DNA of 64,000 nucleotides. Source: an uncultured Oscillospiraceae bacterium. Lineage in GTDB: Bacteria; Bacillota; Clostridia; Oscillospirales; Oscillospiraceae. Position numbers and translations under genes: made by a program. Position 1 is the stretch's first letter. Every line of letters begins with the position of its first letter. Under the pieces are notes generated by a model, which made no database searches, had not been told where the DNA came from, and saw only the letters and a list, made by a program, of their open reading frames with translations. Shown here piece by piece: positions 1 through 8,564 of this stretch. The stretch spans positions 13,806 to 77,805 of the forward strand of contig CAKTOK010000003.1 in NCBI GenBank assembly GCA_934589835.1, written 5' to 3'.

Positions 1-531
1 GCTGCTGTCCGTCCACGGGAAGTCCGGCGGCGTTACCGCCACCAGCGGCGCGGCCGTCAGGGGCGTCCACTGGAAGCCGTGGCCGCAGGTTTCGTCCACG
101 ATGGCAAGCTGGATGCGATCCTCCTCCAGCGCCTCCGCCAGCTCGTTGCCCTGCACCAGCACGTCCACCTTGATCTCCGGATGCTGCTTGCGGAATTTTT
201 GCAGCAGCTGGGGCAAACGTGCCCGGGCGATGCTGGCGAAGCAGCCGATGCGTAGGGTGCGGCCGTAGACCTTCCCCTGCTCCTCCGCCTGCTGCCGCAG
301 GGCGTCGCAGGCGTCGATCACCCCGTGGATATAGGGCAGCAGCTGCTCCCCTTCCTCCGACAGGCGGACGCCCCGACTGCTGCGAAGCAGCAGCGTGCAG
401 CCCAGCTCCGCCTCCAGCTTGCTGACCAGATGGGTCATGGCCGACTGGGTGTAGCCCAGCTGCGCCGCTGCCTTTCCAAAGCTGCCGCACTGTACCGCCG
501 TCAGCAGCGCCCGCAGCTTACGATCATCCAT
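1..531 (-). CDS. LysR-family transcriptional regulator, N-terminal part (runs off the window)
   Basis: The first 177 codons of a LysR-type regulator read leftward from an ATG at 529-531 and continue past the window edge. The N-terminus begins MDDRKLRALLTAVQ and carries the winged-helix signature of the family (residues about 3-62: CGSFGKAAAQLGYTQSAMT, then SKLEAELG). From about residue 90 the substrate-binding domain begins. The gene points away from brnQ with about 265 bp of AT-rich DNA between them, the usual LysR/target arrangement, so it may control brnQ; that is inference. The ligand cannot be predicted because most of the effector domain is missing. Confidence 0.88.
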   Translation of the reverse strand, partial: MDDRKLRALLTAVQCGSFGKAAAQLGYTQSAMTHLVSKLEAELGCTLLLRSSRGVRLSEEGEQLLPYIHGVIDACDALRQQAEEQGKVYGRTLRIGCFASIARARLPQLLQKFRKQHPEIKVDVLVQGNELAEALEEDRIQLAIVDETCGHGFQWTPLTAAPLVAVTPPDFPWTDSS

Positions 532-796
532 AGGAACCTCACTTTCGACATTCTGCACAATTTTTTCAGAGTTAATTTTCAATATATCACAACGCTGTAC
601 CGTTTTCAACCGCGTCTTTGTGAATTATCCGCCAATTTTGCCGAACAGCATGCTCACATTTTTCATGCCATCAGTTTTTTTCATGCCCCCATCAAATTTG
701 CTCAGTTCCGCGGTCATGAAAAAAATGATACCCTATATTTATATTTTGCATGACCCTGTTCAGCAAAATCGGGAACAAAAGAGGAGAGAAAGAAAA
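532..796. promoter_or_regulatory. AT-rich divergent intergenic region between lysR and brnQ
   Basis: About 265 bp, clearly more AT-rich than the flanking genes, separating two divergent genes. It must hold both promoters and probably LysR sites. I could not pick a convincing -35/-10 pair for either gene. The brnQ start is set by GAGGAGAG just upstream of the ATG at 797. Confidence 0.4.
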
Positions 797-2113
797 ATGC
801 AGAAGAAAAGCCATAGCATTCGGGAAATGGTCGTTGTGGGATTTGCCCTGTTTTCCATGTTCTTCGGCGCCGGCAACGTGATTTTCCCGCCCTATCTGGG
901 CATGGAGTCCGGCCCCCAGTGGCTGACGGGCTTCTCCGCCTACTTCATCGCCGACATCGGTCTGGCGCTGCTGGGCATGTTCGCCCTGCTGCGGGTCGGC
1001 AGCAGCGAGGCGGTCATCCGCCGCGTGGGCAAGGTCCCCGCAGAGCTTCTGATGTGCGCCATCATCCTGTGCATCGGCCCCATGGTGGCCATCCCCCGCA
1101 CCTCCGCCACCACATTTGAAATGGCCATCGCGCCCAACCTGCCCAGCGTGTCCCCCATCCTGTTTTCCGCCCTGTTCTTCGCGGTGATCCTGGCCCTGTG
1201 CATCAAGGAGTCCGCCGTGGTGGACATCGTGGGCAAGATCCTGACGCCGCTGCTGCTGCTGGGGCTGTTCGCCATCATCATCAAGGGCATCGTCACCCCG
1301 CTGGGTGAGATCGCCGCCCTGCCCCAGATCGCCAATGTAGCCGTCACCGGCATCAAGGCCGGTTATCAGACCATGGACGCGCTGGCCGCCCTGCCCTTTG
1401 GCATCATCGTGCTTCAGAGCGTCACCGCCAAGGGCTATGACAGCAGCAAAAGACAGTTTCAGGTGGTGGGCGGCTCCGCCGTGCTGGCCGGTATCCTGCT
1501 GCTGGCCGTGTATATGGGCCTTGCCTATCTGGGCGCCACTGTGTCCGCCCAGTACACCGGCGCCATCGGCCGCGCCCAGCTGATCATGGCCATTGTAGAG
1601 GCCCTGATGGGCAAGGCCGGCATGGTCCTGTTCGGCGTGGTGGTGGGGCTGGCCTGCGTCACCACCGCCATCGCCCTCACCAGCTCTGCCGCTGCCTACT
1701 TTTCCGAGCTGTGCCGCGGCAAGGTGCCCTATCAGGCGTTTGTCATCGCCATCTGTGTGTTCAGCGCCGTTGTCTCCAATCTGGGGCTGGACACCATTGT
1801 GGCTGTGGCCGCTCCCGTGCTGGATGTGGTCTATCCCCCCACGCTGGTGCTGATCTTCATCTCCCTGCTGATCCCCCGCGTGCCGGATCGCGTCAGCCGC
1901 GGCGCCGTCATCGGCGCTCTTATCACCAGCGTTCTCTGCACCCTGACCGCCCACGGCGTCAGCATCCCCTTCGTCGCCAGCCTGCCTCTGTACGAGCTGG
2001 GCCTGAGCTGGCTGATTCCCGCCGCTGCCTTCGGTCTGGCCGCCTCTCTGCTGCCGGGCCATGCCCAGCCTCGTGAGGAGCGTGTCTTCCAGCGTCCCAA
2101 CGAGGAGCATTGA
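797..2113 (+). CDS. brnQ: Branched-chain amino acid:cation symporter, BrnQ/LIVCS family
   Basis: 438-residue, strongly hydrophobic protein with about twelve predicted membrane segments, the family's usual size. The first segment carries GFALFSMFFGAGNVIFPP, the hallmark of BrnQ carriers, which import leucine, isoleucine and valine with Na+ or H+. An open frame extends upstream to 620, but the ATG at 797 follows GAGGAGAG and gives the standard N-terminus (MQKKSHSIREM). The gene is monocistronic: a strong intrinsic terminator follows. The divergent LysR gene may regulate it. Confidence 0.93.
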   Translation: MQKKSHSIREMVVVGFALFSMFFGAGNVIFPPYLGMESGPQWLTGFSAYFIADIGLALLGMFALLRVGSSEAVIRRVGKVPAELLMCAIILCIGPMVAIPRTSATTFEMAIAPNLPSVSPILFSALFFAVILALCIKESAVVDIVGKILTPLLLLGLFAIIIKGIVTPLGEIAALPQIANVAVTGIKAGYQTMDALAALPFGIIVLQSVTAKGYDSSKRQFQVVGGSAVLAGILLLAVYMGLAYLGATVSAQYTGAIGRAQLIMAIVEALMGKAGMVLFGVVVGLACVTTAIALTSSAAAYFSELCRGKVPYQAFVIAICVFSAVVSNLGLDTIVAVAAPVLDVVYPPTLVLIFISLLIPRVPDRVSRGAVIGALITSVLCTLTAHGVSIPFVASLPLYELGLSWLIPAAAFGLAASLLPGHAQPREERVFQRPNEEH

Positions 2114-2135
2114 TCCGGCGCAGACCCCGTCTCCC

Positions 2136-2173
2136 AAACAGAGGGCCGTCCCACAGACGGCCCTCTGTTTTTG
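2136..2173 (+). terminator. Intrinsic terminator after brnQ
   Basis: 15-bp inverted repeat (AAACAGAGGGCCGTC and its complement, 5-nt loop) followed by a T-run, 22 bp after the brnQ stop. Confidence 0.9.
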
Positions 2174-2251
2174 CACCGCTATATCCTTAACGTGCCTTTA
2201 ACGTCCAATGGGCGTATAATACAGCATCAAAAGGTGAAACGGGGCGATCAT

Positions 2252-3172
2252 TTGGATATTTGGAAGGAATTACAGGCCGAGGGCATAGACCCCGCCCTGC
2301 TGGAGGAGATCGCGCAGTTCCGTCAGGCCCATCCGGTACCGCCGGAGGCGGCGGCACGCATTCCCGATCCTCAGTGCCTCTATTATGGGAAGGAGGTCTG
2401 GGAGAGCGCGGCGGCTGCTCTGCTGTGCGGGCAGCATCTGCTGCTGGCCGGTCCCAAGGCCACCGGCAAAAATGTGCTGGCGGAGAATCTGGCCGCCGTG
2501 TTCGGCCGTCCCGTCTGGGATGTGTCCATGTACGTCAATGTGGACGCCGCTGCCCTCATTGGGGCGGACACCCTGCAAAAGGGCGAGGTGGTCTTCCGCG
2601 AGGGCCCCATCTGCCGCTGTGCCCGTATGGGCGGCTTCGGTGTGCTGGATGAGGTGAATATGGCGAAAAACGAGGCGCTGGCCGTGCTCCACGCTACGCT
2701 GGACCATCGCCGCGTCATTGATGTGCCCGGCTATGAGCGCATCACGCTGGACGATGCCGCCCGCTTCATCGGCACCATGAACTACGGCTACGCCGGCACG
2801 CGGGAGCTCAACGAGGCGCTGGTATCCCGCTTCGCGGTGCTGGATATGCCCGTCATCTCCGATGCGGATCTGCAAAAGCTGCTGCGCCGCACGTTTCCAG
2901 CCCTGTCCCCCAAATGGGCTGAGCAGTTCGCGCTGCTGTTCCGCGACCTGCGGCAGAAGTGCGACAGCGGCGAGATCTCCACCAAGACGCTGGACCTGCG
3001 GGGCCTGCTGGCAGCTCTGCGGCTCATGGAGACGGGCATTCCCTCGGGACAGGCCCTGCGCCTGGGCATCATCAATAAGGCGTTCGAGCCGTTTGAGCGG
3101 CAGCTGGCCGCCGACACGGTGTGGGCCCGCATTCCGCAGGACATCGGGCGCAGCCAGCTGTTTGGAGCCTGA
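2252..3172 (+). CDS. AAA+ ATPase of the MoxR/NorQ/CbbQ type
   Basis: About 306 residues. Walker A is GPKATGKN, Walker B is GFGVLDEVNMA, and sensor 1 is FIGTMNYGY, as in MoxR-type AAA ATPases such as NorQ and CbbQ. These work with a VWA-domain partner to insert metals or remodel target proteins. The next gene, one base downstream, encodes such a partner. The open frame continues upstream, but a TATAAT at 2215-2220 lies inside that extension, so translation must start later. I chose TTG at 2252 (GGGG 7 nt upstream); GTG at 2234 is possible. The client protein is unknown. Confidence 0.8.
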   Translation: MDIWKELQAEGIDPALLEEIAQFRQAHPVPPEAAARIPDPQCLYYGKEVWESAAAALLCGQHLLLAGPKATGKNVLAENLAAVFGRPVWDVSMYVNVDAAALIGADTLQKGEVVFREGPICRCARMGGFGVLDEVNMAKNEALAVLHATLDHRRVIDVPGYERITLDDAARFIGTMNYGYAGTRELNEALVSRFAVLDMPVISDADLQKLLRRTFPALSPKWAEQFALLFRDLRQKCDSGEISTKTLDLRGLLAALRLMETGIPSGQALRLGIINKAFEPFERQLAADTVWARIPQDIGRSQLFGA

Positions 3173-3173
3173 T

Positions 3174-4865
3174 ATGGACCGCGAGGAGCTGCAGAGCCGC
3201 CGTGCCGCCAACCAGATCTGGAACGGCGCCGCGCGCTATGACGTGCAGCCGGAGCAGGCCGCCTTTGACCGCGAGGGCGACCCGCGGCTGTACCTGAACA
3301 CCATCATCGGCCTTGCCTACCGCGTTTACGACTTCTCTCGCTTCCAGCCCATGCTTCACGCCTTTCAGCAGCAGCCCCAGGGCGCGCTGTACACCGATGT
3401 GTTCTGGCTGGGACTGGAGCACGCCCTCTACGAGAAGGAGGCTCCCGCCCGTCCGGTGCTGGCGGCGCTGCGGCAGGAGGAGGCCCGCCGCCTGCTGGCG
3501 GAGCCTGCCGCCGCAGGAGACCAGACGGCGGCGCTGCGCCGCCTGTGGGCCGCCCGCCTGCTGGGCGCGCCCCCGCCGGAGGACCCGCAGCAGGCCGCCC
3601 TGCTGGACGCGCTGGCCTTCTCTCCCGCGTGGGACGAGCAGGAGCTGGTCCGCCGGACAGAGGAGCTGCTGTACCGCTATTTCCACCGCGCCCGCCGCAG
3701 CGTCACCGACCGGCAGTGGGCCGCGTGGGCCGGACGGTCCCTCACCAAGGGCGGCGGCATCCGCCTGATCCGCCCCAACGCCCTGCGGGCGCTGTCCCAC
3801 ACGGACAGCGGCGGCGGTGCAGGACAAGCGCCGAAGCTCCTGTCGTTTTTGCAGGGCCGCACGCCGGAGCCGATCCTGCGCCGCTATGTGGAGGATTGCT
3901 TCGGCGTGTCCATGCTGACGCCGTCGGAGCTGGCGGAGGCGGAGCGCCTGCTGTGTACCGGCGCCCACCAGAACTGTCGCCTGCATTTTACGAAGGGCAC
4001 GCCGCCGGATCATCCGCCCAGCTCCGCCGCTGCGTGGGACGCGGAGCATTTCCGGCGGCAGCGGGCCAAAAACCGCGCCTACTATCAGGCCCATCTGGCC
4101 CAGAACCAGATGACGCTGCACCAGCTCACCCAGAAGCTGCAAAACGTTTTGCTGCTGCGGCAGGACGACGGCGGCAGCGGTGCGCGGGCCGGTCGGCTCC
4201 AGCCTCAGCTGGCCTGGCGGGCCGCGGCGCTGGAGGATGAGCAGGTGTTCCTCCGCCGCCGGCCGGATCAGCCGGACGAGCTGTCCGTGGAGATTCTGCT
4301 GGACGGCTCCGCCTCTCAGAATCTCCAGCAGGAGAAGCTGGCCACCCAGGCCTATCTCATCGCCGAGAGCCTGACCCGCTGCCATATCCCTGTGCGCGTC
4401 AGCTTTTTCTGCTCTGTCAGCGGCTGTACGGTCCTTCGCATTCTGCGGGACTTCGGCCATCCGGAGGAGAACGACGCCTGCTTCGACTATACCGCTGCCG
4501 GCTGGAACCGCGACGGGCTGGCCCTGCGGGCCATGGGCTGGCTCATGCGCCGCAGCACCCAGCAGCACCGGCTGCTGTTGCTGCTGTCCGACGCCAGTCC
4601 CAACGACGACCAGCGCATCCCCATCGGCTCACTGCCGCTGGGCGGCCACAGCTACACCGGCAAGCGGGGCGTGGAGGACACCGCCGCTGAGGCATCGGTC
4701 CTGCGCCGTCAGGGCATCGCCCCCGTGTGCATCTTCACCGGCAGCGATCAGGAGCTGAGCAGCGCCCACCGCATTTATGGTGCGGCGGTGGAGCGCATCC
4801 CCACCGCCGGTTGGCTGGCTGACGCCGTCAGCCGTCTGCTGTGCGCCCAGCTTACCCGCGCCTGA
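3174..4865 (+). CDS. VWA-domain protein, partner of the AAA ATPase
   Basis: 563 residues, starting one base after the ATPase stop and so translationally coupled. The N-terminal two thirds are Arg/Ala/Leu-rich and probably helical. The C-terminal third is a von Willebrand A domain with the MIDAS start VEILLDGSASQN (DxSxS) and a later strand LLLLLSDASPNDDQ. This matches the NorD/CobT-type partners of MoxR ATPases: the ATPase remodels a client that the VWA protein recruits through its metal site. No signal peptide, so cytoplasmic. No metalloenzyme gene lies next to the pair to reveal the client. Confidence 0.8.
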   Translation: MDREELQSRRAANQIWNGAARYDVQPEQAAFDREGDPRLYLNTIIGLAYRVYDFSRFQPMLHAFQQQPQGALYTDVFWLGLEHALYEKEAPARPVLAALRQEEARRLLAEPAAAGDQTAALRRLWAARLLGAPPPEDPQQAALLDALAFSPAWDEQELVRRTEELLYRYFHRARRSVTDRQWAAWAGRSLTKGGGIRLIRPNALRALSHTDSGGGAGQAPKLLSFLQGRTPEPILRRYVEDCFGVSMLTPSELAEAERLLCTGAHQNCRLHFTKGTPPDHPPSSAAAWDAEHFRRQRAKNRAYYQAHLAQNQMTLHQLTQKLQNVLLLRQDDGGSGARAGRLQPQLAWRAAALEDEQVFLRRRPDQPDELSVEILLDGSASQNLQQEKLATQAYLIAESLTRCHIPVRVSFFCSVSGCTVLRILRDFGHPEENDACFDYTAAGWNRDGLALRAMGWLMRRSTQQHRLLLLLSDASPNDDQRIPIGSLPLGGHSYTGKRGVEDTAAEASVLRRQGIAPVCIFTGSDQELSSAHRIYGAAVERIPTAGWLADAVSRLLCAQLTRA

Positions 4866-4904
4866 AAAAAGAGACCTCCGGCCGAGGCCGGAGGTCTCTT
4901 TTTT
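4865..4904. terminator. Bidirectional terminator between the VWA gene and the bile-salt-hydrolase-type gene
   Basis: Long GC-rich inverted repeat (GAGACCTCCGGCC type arms) flanked by A6 and T6 runs, placed between two convergent stop codons. Confidence 0.92.
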
Positions 4905-5878
4905 CAGTTTTCCCACCGGAGGCGCATCTCCGTGGCCAGCGGATAGCTCACCGGCTCCGCGCCGTCCAGCGCCTCCCGATGCATATCCACCGCGGTGATC
5001 TGCCTGTTGTCGTAGGTGGTGTAGTAGTACACGCCGCGGTCCGCGTTGCAGCAGCCGGTGTACAGCGTCAGCTCGCATTCGCCGCCGTCCAGACGGCAGC
5101 AGCCCCGCTGCTGCTCCACTGAGCCGAGGATGTGGAACAGCTGGCTCAGGCTCTCCGCCTCGCTGTCGCCGGACATGGCGTTCATACGCACGAACGCCGC
5201 CCGCACAAAGCGGGACTGGGACGACAGATCTCCGGGCAGGCCCATGGCCCCCATTCCGCGGCTATACGCCGTCAACGGCAGGGACGGCGCAAACCGATTC
5301 ACCGGCGGCTCCGGCGACAGGTGCGCGTAATTGTTCAGGGCAAACAGCTGCATGGGAAAGGGCGGCTCATTGGTCAGCACACCTGCCGGATCGTCGTAGA
5401 TGCGGAGCCCCTCCGCCGTGGATTCCACCGCCACGGCGCCGCTGCGGTCTGCCACCAGCCAGTGGAGCCGCGCCGCCGGCAGCCCCGGGCAGAACGGCGT
5501 ATCGGTGATGCGTGTCTGCGCCAGCAGACGCCGCGCCTCATCCAGCGTCGCGCACCTTCCCAGCAGCCATGGGATCAGCTCGAACTGAGCCACATTCTCC
5601 TTTCCCGCCTCCGGCGGACCGTAGACCCCGCTTTGCACGAAGTTCAGCCCTGCGATGCACAGACCCTTTTCGTTGACGGCGTCATAGTATAGGGGGAAGC
5701 CGTCCTGTATATGGGCCATGCCGATCATGGCGTAGTGCTGCGTCAGCGTCTCCCCGTGCCGCAGGGCCAGCGGCCAGCGGCGGGGCGTGACCACCACGCT
5801 CTCCCCAAAGGACCGCTCATAGTCCAGATTCCGTCCGAAGTAGAAATCCTTTGTCTGATATGTGGCCGCCGTACACAT
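4904..5878 (-). CDS. Choloylglycine hydrolase family enzyme, probable bile salt hydrolase
   Basis: 324 residues, the normal length for Ntn-hydrolases that cleave glycine- or taurine-conjugated bile acids (or penicillin V in some relatives). The catalytic residues of bile salt hydrolases are present: Cys2 directly after the initiator Met, Arg16, Asp19 (FGRNLDYE), Asn79 (AGLNF), Asn170 (VLTNEPPF) and Arg223 in GLPGDLSSQSRFVR, a stretch typical of true bile salt hydrolases. No signal peptide, so intracellular. It is separated from proC upstream by a hairpin and ends at a shared terminator. Specificity towards bile salts rather than penicillin V is inferred from motifs only. Confidence 0.85.
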   Translation of the reverse strand: MCTAATYQTKDFYFGRNLDYERSFGESVVVTPRRWPLALRHGETLTQHYAMIGMAHIQDGFPLYYDAVNEKGLCIAGLNFVQSGVYGPPEAGKENVAQFELIPWLLGRCATLDEARRLLAQTRITDTPFCPGLPAARLHWLVADRSGAVAVESTAEGLRIYDDPAGVLTNEPPFPMQLFALNNYAHLSPEPPVNRFAPSLPLTAYSRGMGAMGLPGDLSSQSRFVRAAFVRMNAMSGDSEAESLSQLFHILGSVEQQRGCCRLDGGECELTLYTGCCNADRGVYYYTTYDNRQITAVDMHREALDGAEPVSYPLATEMRLRWEN

Positions 5879-5908
5879 GGCGCCGCCCCCTTTGCTTTTT
5901 CACAGTAT

Positions 5909-5947
5909 GCCCCGCGGCGAGAGAAAAACTCGCCGTGGGGCTTTTTT
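5909..5947. terminator. Stable hairpin between proC and the bile-salt-hydrolase-type gene
   Basis: 13-bp stem (GCCCCGCGGCGAG with one G-T pair) followed by T6 on the + strand. Both neighbours are on the - strand, where the hairpin lacks a U-tract. It may still act as a processing or weak termination signal after proC. Confidence 0.5.
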
Positions 5948-5948
5948 C

Positions 5949-6731
5949 TCACATCCGCTTGTCCTTTTCCAGCACGGCCTGTACCGCCGCGTGGACCGCC
6001 GGCTCAAAGCCCAGCCGCTGCAGGGCCAGCAGGCCCTCCACCGTGGTGCCGCCCGGCGATGTGACCTGATCGATCAGCGTCCACGGATGCTGGCCGGACA
6101 GCCGCGCCATGCGTCCGCTGCCCTCCACCATGGCGGCGGCGATCTCCAGCGCCATGCTCTTGGGCATACCGGCCTGTACTGCCGCCTCCGCCAGTGCGTT
6201 GATATAGAGATAGGTATAGGCCGGCGCCGCGCCGCCGATGGCGCTGACGATGCCGATAAACTTCTCCGGCACCTCCACCGCCGTACCGATGGTGCTCAGA
6301 ATACGGGCCGCCAGCGCCTTTTCCTCCGGCGCCGCCGCCTCGTTGGCGCACCAACCGGTGACGGACGCGCCGATCTTGGCGTTGATGTTGGGCATGGCGC
6401 GGACGATGGATGCGCCGCCCAGCCGCTGGCCCAGCCACGCCAGCTCCTTTCCCGCCGCTACGGATACAAACAGCTTGCCCGCCGCCTGCGGCGCGATCTC
6501 CGCCAGCACCGGCTCCAGCACCTGCGGCTTCACGCCCAGCACCACCACATCGCTGCTGTCCACCACCTCCGCGTTGGACGCGCACACCCGCAGGCCGCAG
6601 CTGTCCGCCAGCGCCTGCGCCTTCTCCGGATGGGGGTTATAGCCGCAGAGCGCGGCGTCCATGTCGGATGCCGCGATGCCCCGCACGATGGCGGAGGCCA
6701 TGTTGCCCAGCCCGATAAATCCAATGGTCAT
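5949..6731 (-). CDS. proC: Pyrroline-5-carboxylate reductase
   Basis: 260 residues, the family's usual size; catalyses the last step of proline synthesis with NAD(P)H. The N-terminal Rossmann fold starts MTIGFIGLGNMASAIVRG, followed by VVVLGVKPQ. The C-terminal dimerisation half has the signature around SGQHPWTLIDQVTSPGGTT. The ATG at 6731 follows GGGAGGAG. It lies 17 bp downstream of pyk on the same strand, so the two are probably cotranscribed. Confidence 0.96.
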   Translation of the reverse strand: MTIGFIGLGNMASAIVRGIAASDMDAALCGYNPHPEKAQALADSCGLRVCASNAEVVDSSDVVVLGVKPQVLEPVLAEIAPQAAGKLFVSVAAGKELAWLGQRLGGASIVRAMPNINAKIGASVTGWCANEAAAPEEKALAARILSTIGTAVEVPEKFIGIVSAIGGAAPAYTYLYINALAEAAVQAGMPKSMALEIAAAMVEGSGRMARLSGQHPWTLIDQVTSPGGTTVEGLLALQRLGFEPAVHAAVQAVLEKDKRM

Positions 6732-6748
6732 CTCCGTCTCCTCCCTTG

Positions 6749-8488
6749 TCACTGCGGCATGACCTGCACGATGCCCCGCGCACAGTCCACCGATACCTGC
6801 ACACCGTCGCGAAGACGCCGCGTGGCCTGCACCGCGCCGATGATCACCGGCTTGTGCAGCAGCAGACCCACCGTGGCCGTATGGCCCTCGGCGCTGATCT
6901 CCTCGCTGATGACGGCGGCCGCCTCCCTCATGTAGGGCAGCACCTCGTTGTTGGTATAGGGCACCACCAGCACGTCGCCGGCATGGAACTTCTCCGGGAT
7001 CTCCTCCGGCGTGCGGCACACGCACAGGGGACCGGCCGCCGTCTGGTCGCCGATGCCCGTGGCGTTCACCAGTGCGCCGCCCACCTGCTCAATGCGGATC
7101 ATGTTGGTGGTGCCGGACACGCCTACCGGCACGCCGGCGGTGACCACCACCAGATCGCCGTGCTTCACCAGCCCTGCCTGCTGCGCCGTGTCGATGGCGG
7201 AGCGCACCAGCTCGTCGGTGCTGTCCGCCCGCTCCATCATGATGGGCTCCAGTCCCCAGTATAGCGCCATCTGCCGCTGGATCTGCGGGTCCAGCAGCAG
7301 CGCCACCACCGTGGCCTCAGGCCGGAACCGGCTGACCATCTGGGCGGTGACGCCCCCCTGACTGACGGTGAGAATGGCGTCCGCGCCGATATCCGCCGCC
7401 GTGGTGCAGGCGGCATGGGCCGTGGCTGCCGTGACGGACAGGTGGGTGCGGGCCGGCAGCATCGCCACGCGGGAGCAGTCGATATTGCTCTCGGTCTTGC
7501 GGGCGATGGCGTCCATGGTCCGCACCGCCTCTACGGGGTATTTGCCCGCCGCCGTCTCGCCGGAGAGCATGATGGCACTGGTGCCGTCATAGATGGCATT
7601 GGCCACGTCGGTGATCTCCGCACGGGTGGGGCGGGGATTTTCGATCATGGAGTCCAGCATCTGGGTGGCCGTGATGACCGGCTTGCCGCAGGCCACGCAC
7701 TGGGCGATCATGTCCTTCTGGATGGCGGGGATCTCCGTGAAGTCGATCTCCACGCCCATGTCGCCGCGGGCCACCATGACGCCGTCGGCCTCCGCCAGGA
7801 TCTCCCGCAGGTTGCTGACGCCCTCCTGATTTTCGATCTTGGCGATGATGCGGATGCGGGAGTGCCGGCTGTCCAGCACCCGCCGGATCTCCCGCACGTC
7901 CGCGGCGCAGCGGACGAAGCTGGCCGCGATGAAGTCGAAGCCCTGCTCCACGCCGAACAGGATATCGTCCTTGTCCTGCTGGCTCATATAGGGCATGGAC
8001 AGTGACACGCCGGGCACGTTGACGCCCTTGTGGTTCTTCATGACGCCGCTGTTCTCCACGCGGCAGCGGATGGTCTTCGCCGTGGTCTCCAGCACCGTCA
8101 GCCGCACCAGTCCGTCGTCCAGCAGGATGGTGTTCCCCACTGCCACGTCCTGGGGCAGCTCGGCGTAGGTGATGGCGCAGCGCGTCTCATCGCCGTCCAC
8201 GTCCTCCGTGGTCAGCGTGAACTCCTGCCCTGCCGTCAGCTCTACGGAGCCGCCCTTGAAATTGCGGAGGCGTACCTCCGGCCCCTTGGTGTCCAGCATG
8301 GCCGCCACCGGCAGTCCCAGCTCCTCCCGCAGGGCCTTCACCGCGTCCAGCCGCGCCTTGTGCTCGGGATGGGTGCCGTGGGAGAAGTTGAAGCGGGCCA
8401 CATTCATGCCGGAGAGCATCATGTCCCGCAGCACACCCTCCCCATCGGTGGCCGGTCCCAGCGTACATACGATCTTGGTCTTTCTCAT
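6749..8488 (-). CDS. pyk: Pyruvate kinase with C-terminal PEP-utilising domain
   Basis: 579 residues: a standard pyruvate kinase of about 470 plus an extra C-terminal module (from about residue 475) of the PEP-utilising/swivelling type, as in Bacillus and Geobacillus enzymes. Seen: N-terminal TKIVCTLGPA, substrate motif MLDTKGPEVR, the signature IIAKIENQEG, and MVARGDMGVEI. It makes ATP and pyruvate from PEP in glycolysis. The extra domain has RTPEEIPEKFHAGDVLVVPYTN but lacks the phosphocarrier His found in PEP synthases. A promoter overlaps the 3' end of galK, so pyk can be transcribed independently. Confidence 0.97.
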   Translation of the reverse strand: MRKTKIVCTLGPATDGEGVLRDMMLSGMNVARFNFSHGTHPEHKARLDAVKALREELGLPVAAMLDTKGPEVRLRNFKGGSVELTAGQEFTLTTEDVDGDETRCAITYAELPQDVAVGNTILLDDGLVRLTVLETTAKTIRCRVENSGVMKNHKGVNVPGVSLSMPYMSQQDKDDILFGVEQGFDFIAASFVRCAADVREIRRVLDSRHSRIRIIAKIENQEGVSNLREILAEADGVMVARGDMGVEIDFTEIPAIQKDMIAQCVACGKPVITATQMLDSMIENPRPTRAEITDVANAIYDGTSAIMLSGETAAGKYPVEAVRTMDAIARKTESNIDCSRVAMLPARTHLSVTAATAHAACTTAADIGADAILTVSQGGVTAQMVSRFRPEATVVALLLDPQIQRQMALYWGLEPIMMERADSTDELVRSAIDTAQQAGLVKHGDLVVVTAGVPVGVSGTTNMIRIEQVGGALVNATGIGDQTAAGPLCVCRTPEEIPEKFHAGDVLVVPYTNNEVLPYMREAAAVISEEISAEGHTATVGLLLHKPVIIGAVQATRRLRDGVQVSVDCARGIVQVMPQ

Positions 8489-8535
8489 TTTTATGAACTC
8501 CTTTCCAACGCGGGAAAGCGTTTGGCCGTGCCTTT

Positions 8536-8564
8536 ATTTTAACAGTCTGTGCCTCTGGCGGCAA
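8536..8564 (-). promoter_or_regulatory. pyk promoter overlapping the galK stop
   Basis: On the - strand TTGCCG (8559-8564), 17-bp spacer, TAAAAT (8536-8541), about 50 bp upstream of the pyk ATG. Confidence 0.6.

Noticed and set aside
692..2176. A 494-codon - strand frame opposite brnQ
   Set aside because: Antisense shadow of BrnQ; Asp/Gln/His-rich nonsense composition.
3072..4568. A 498-codon - strand frame opposite the VWA gene
   Set aside because: Shadow frame without domains or start signals.
5743..6064. Possible small genes on either strand around 5.9 kb
   Set aside because: They span the proC/bile-salt-hydrolase intergenic hairpin and lack ribosome sites; treated as chance frames.
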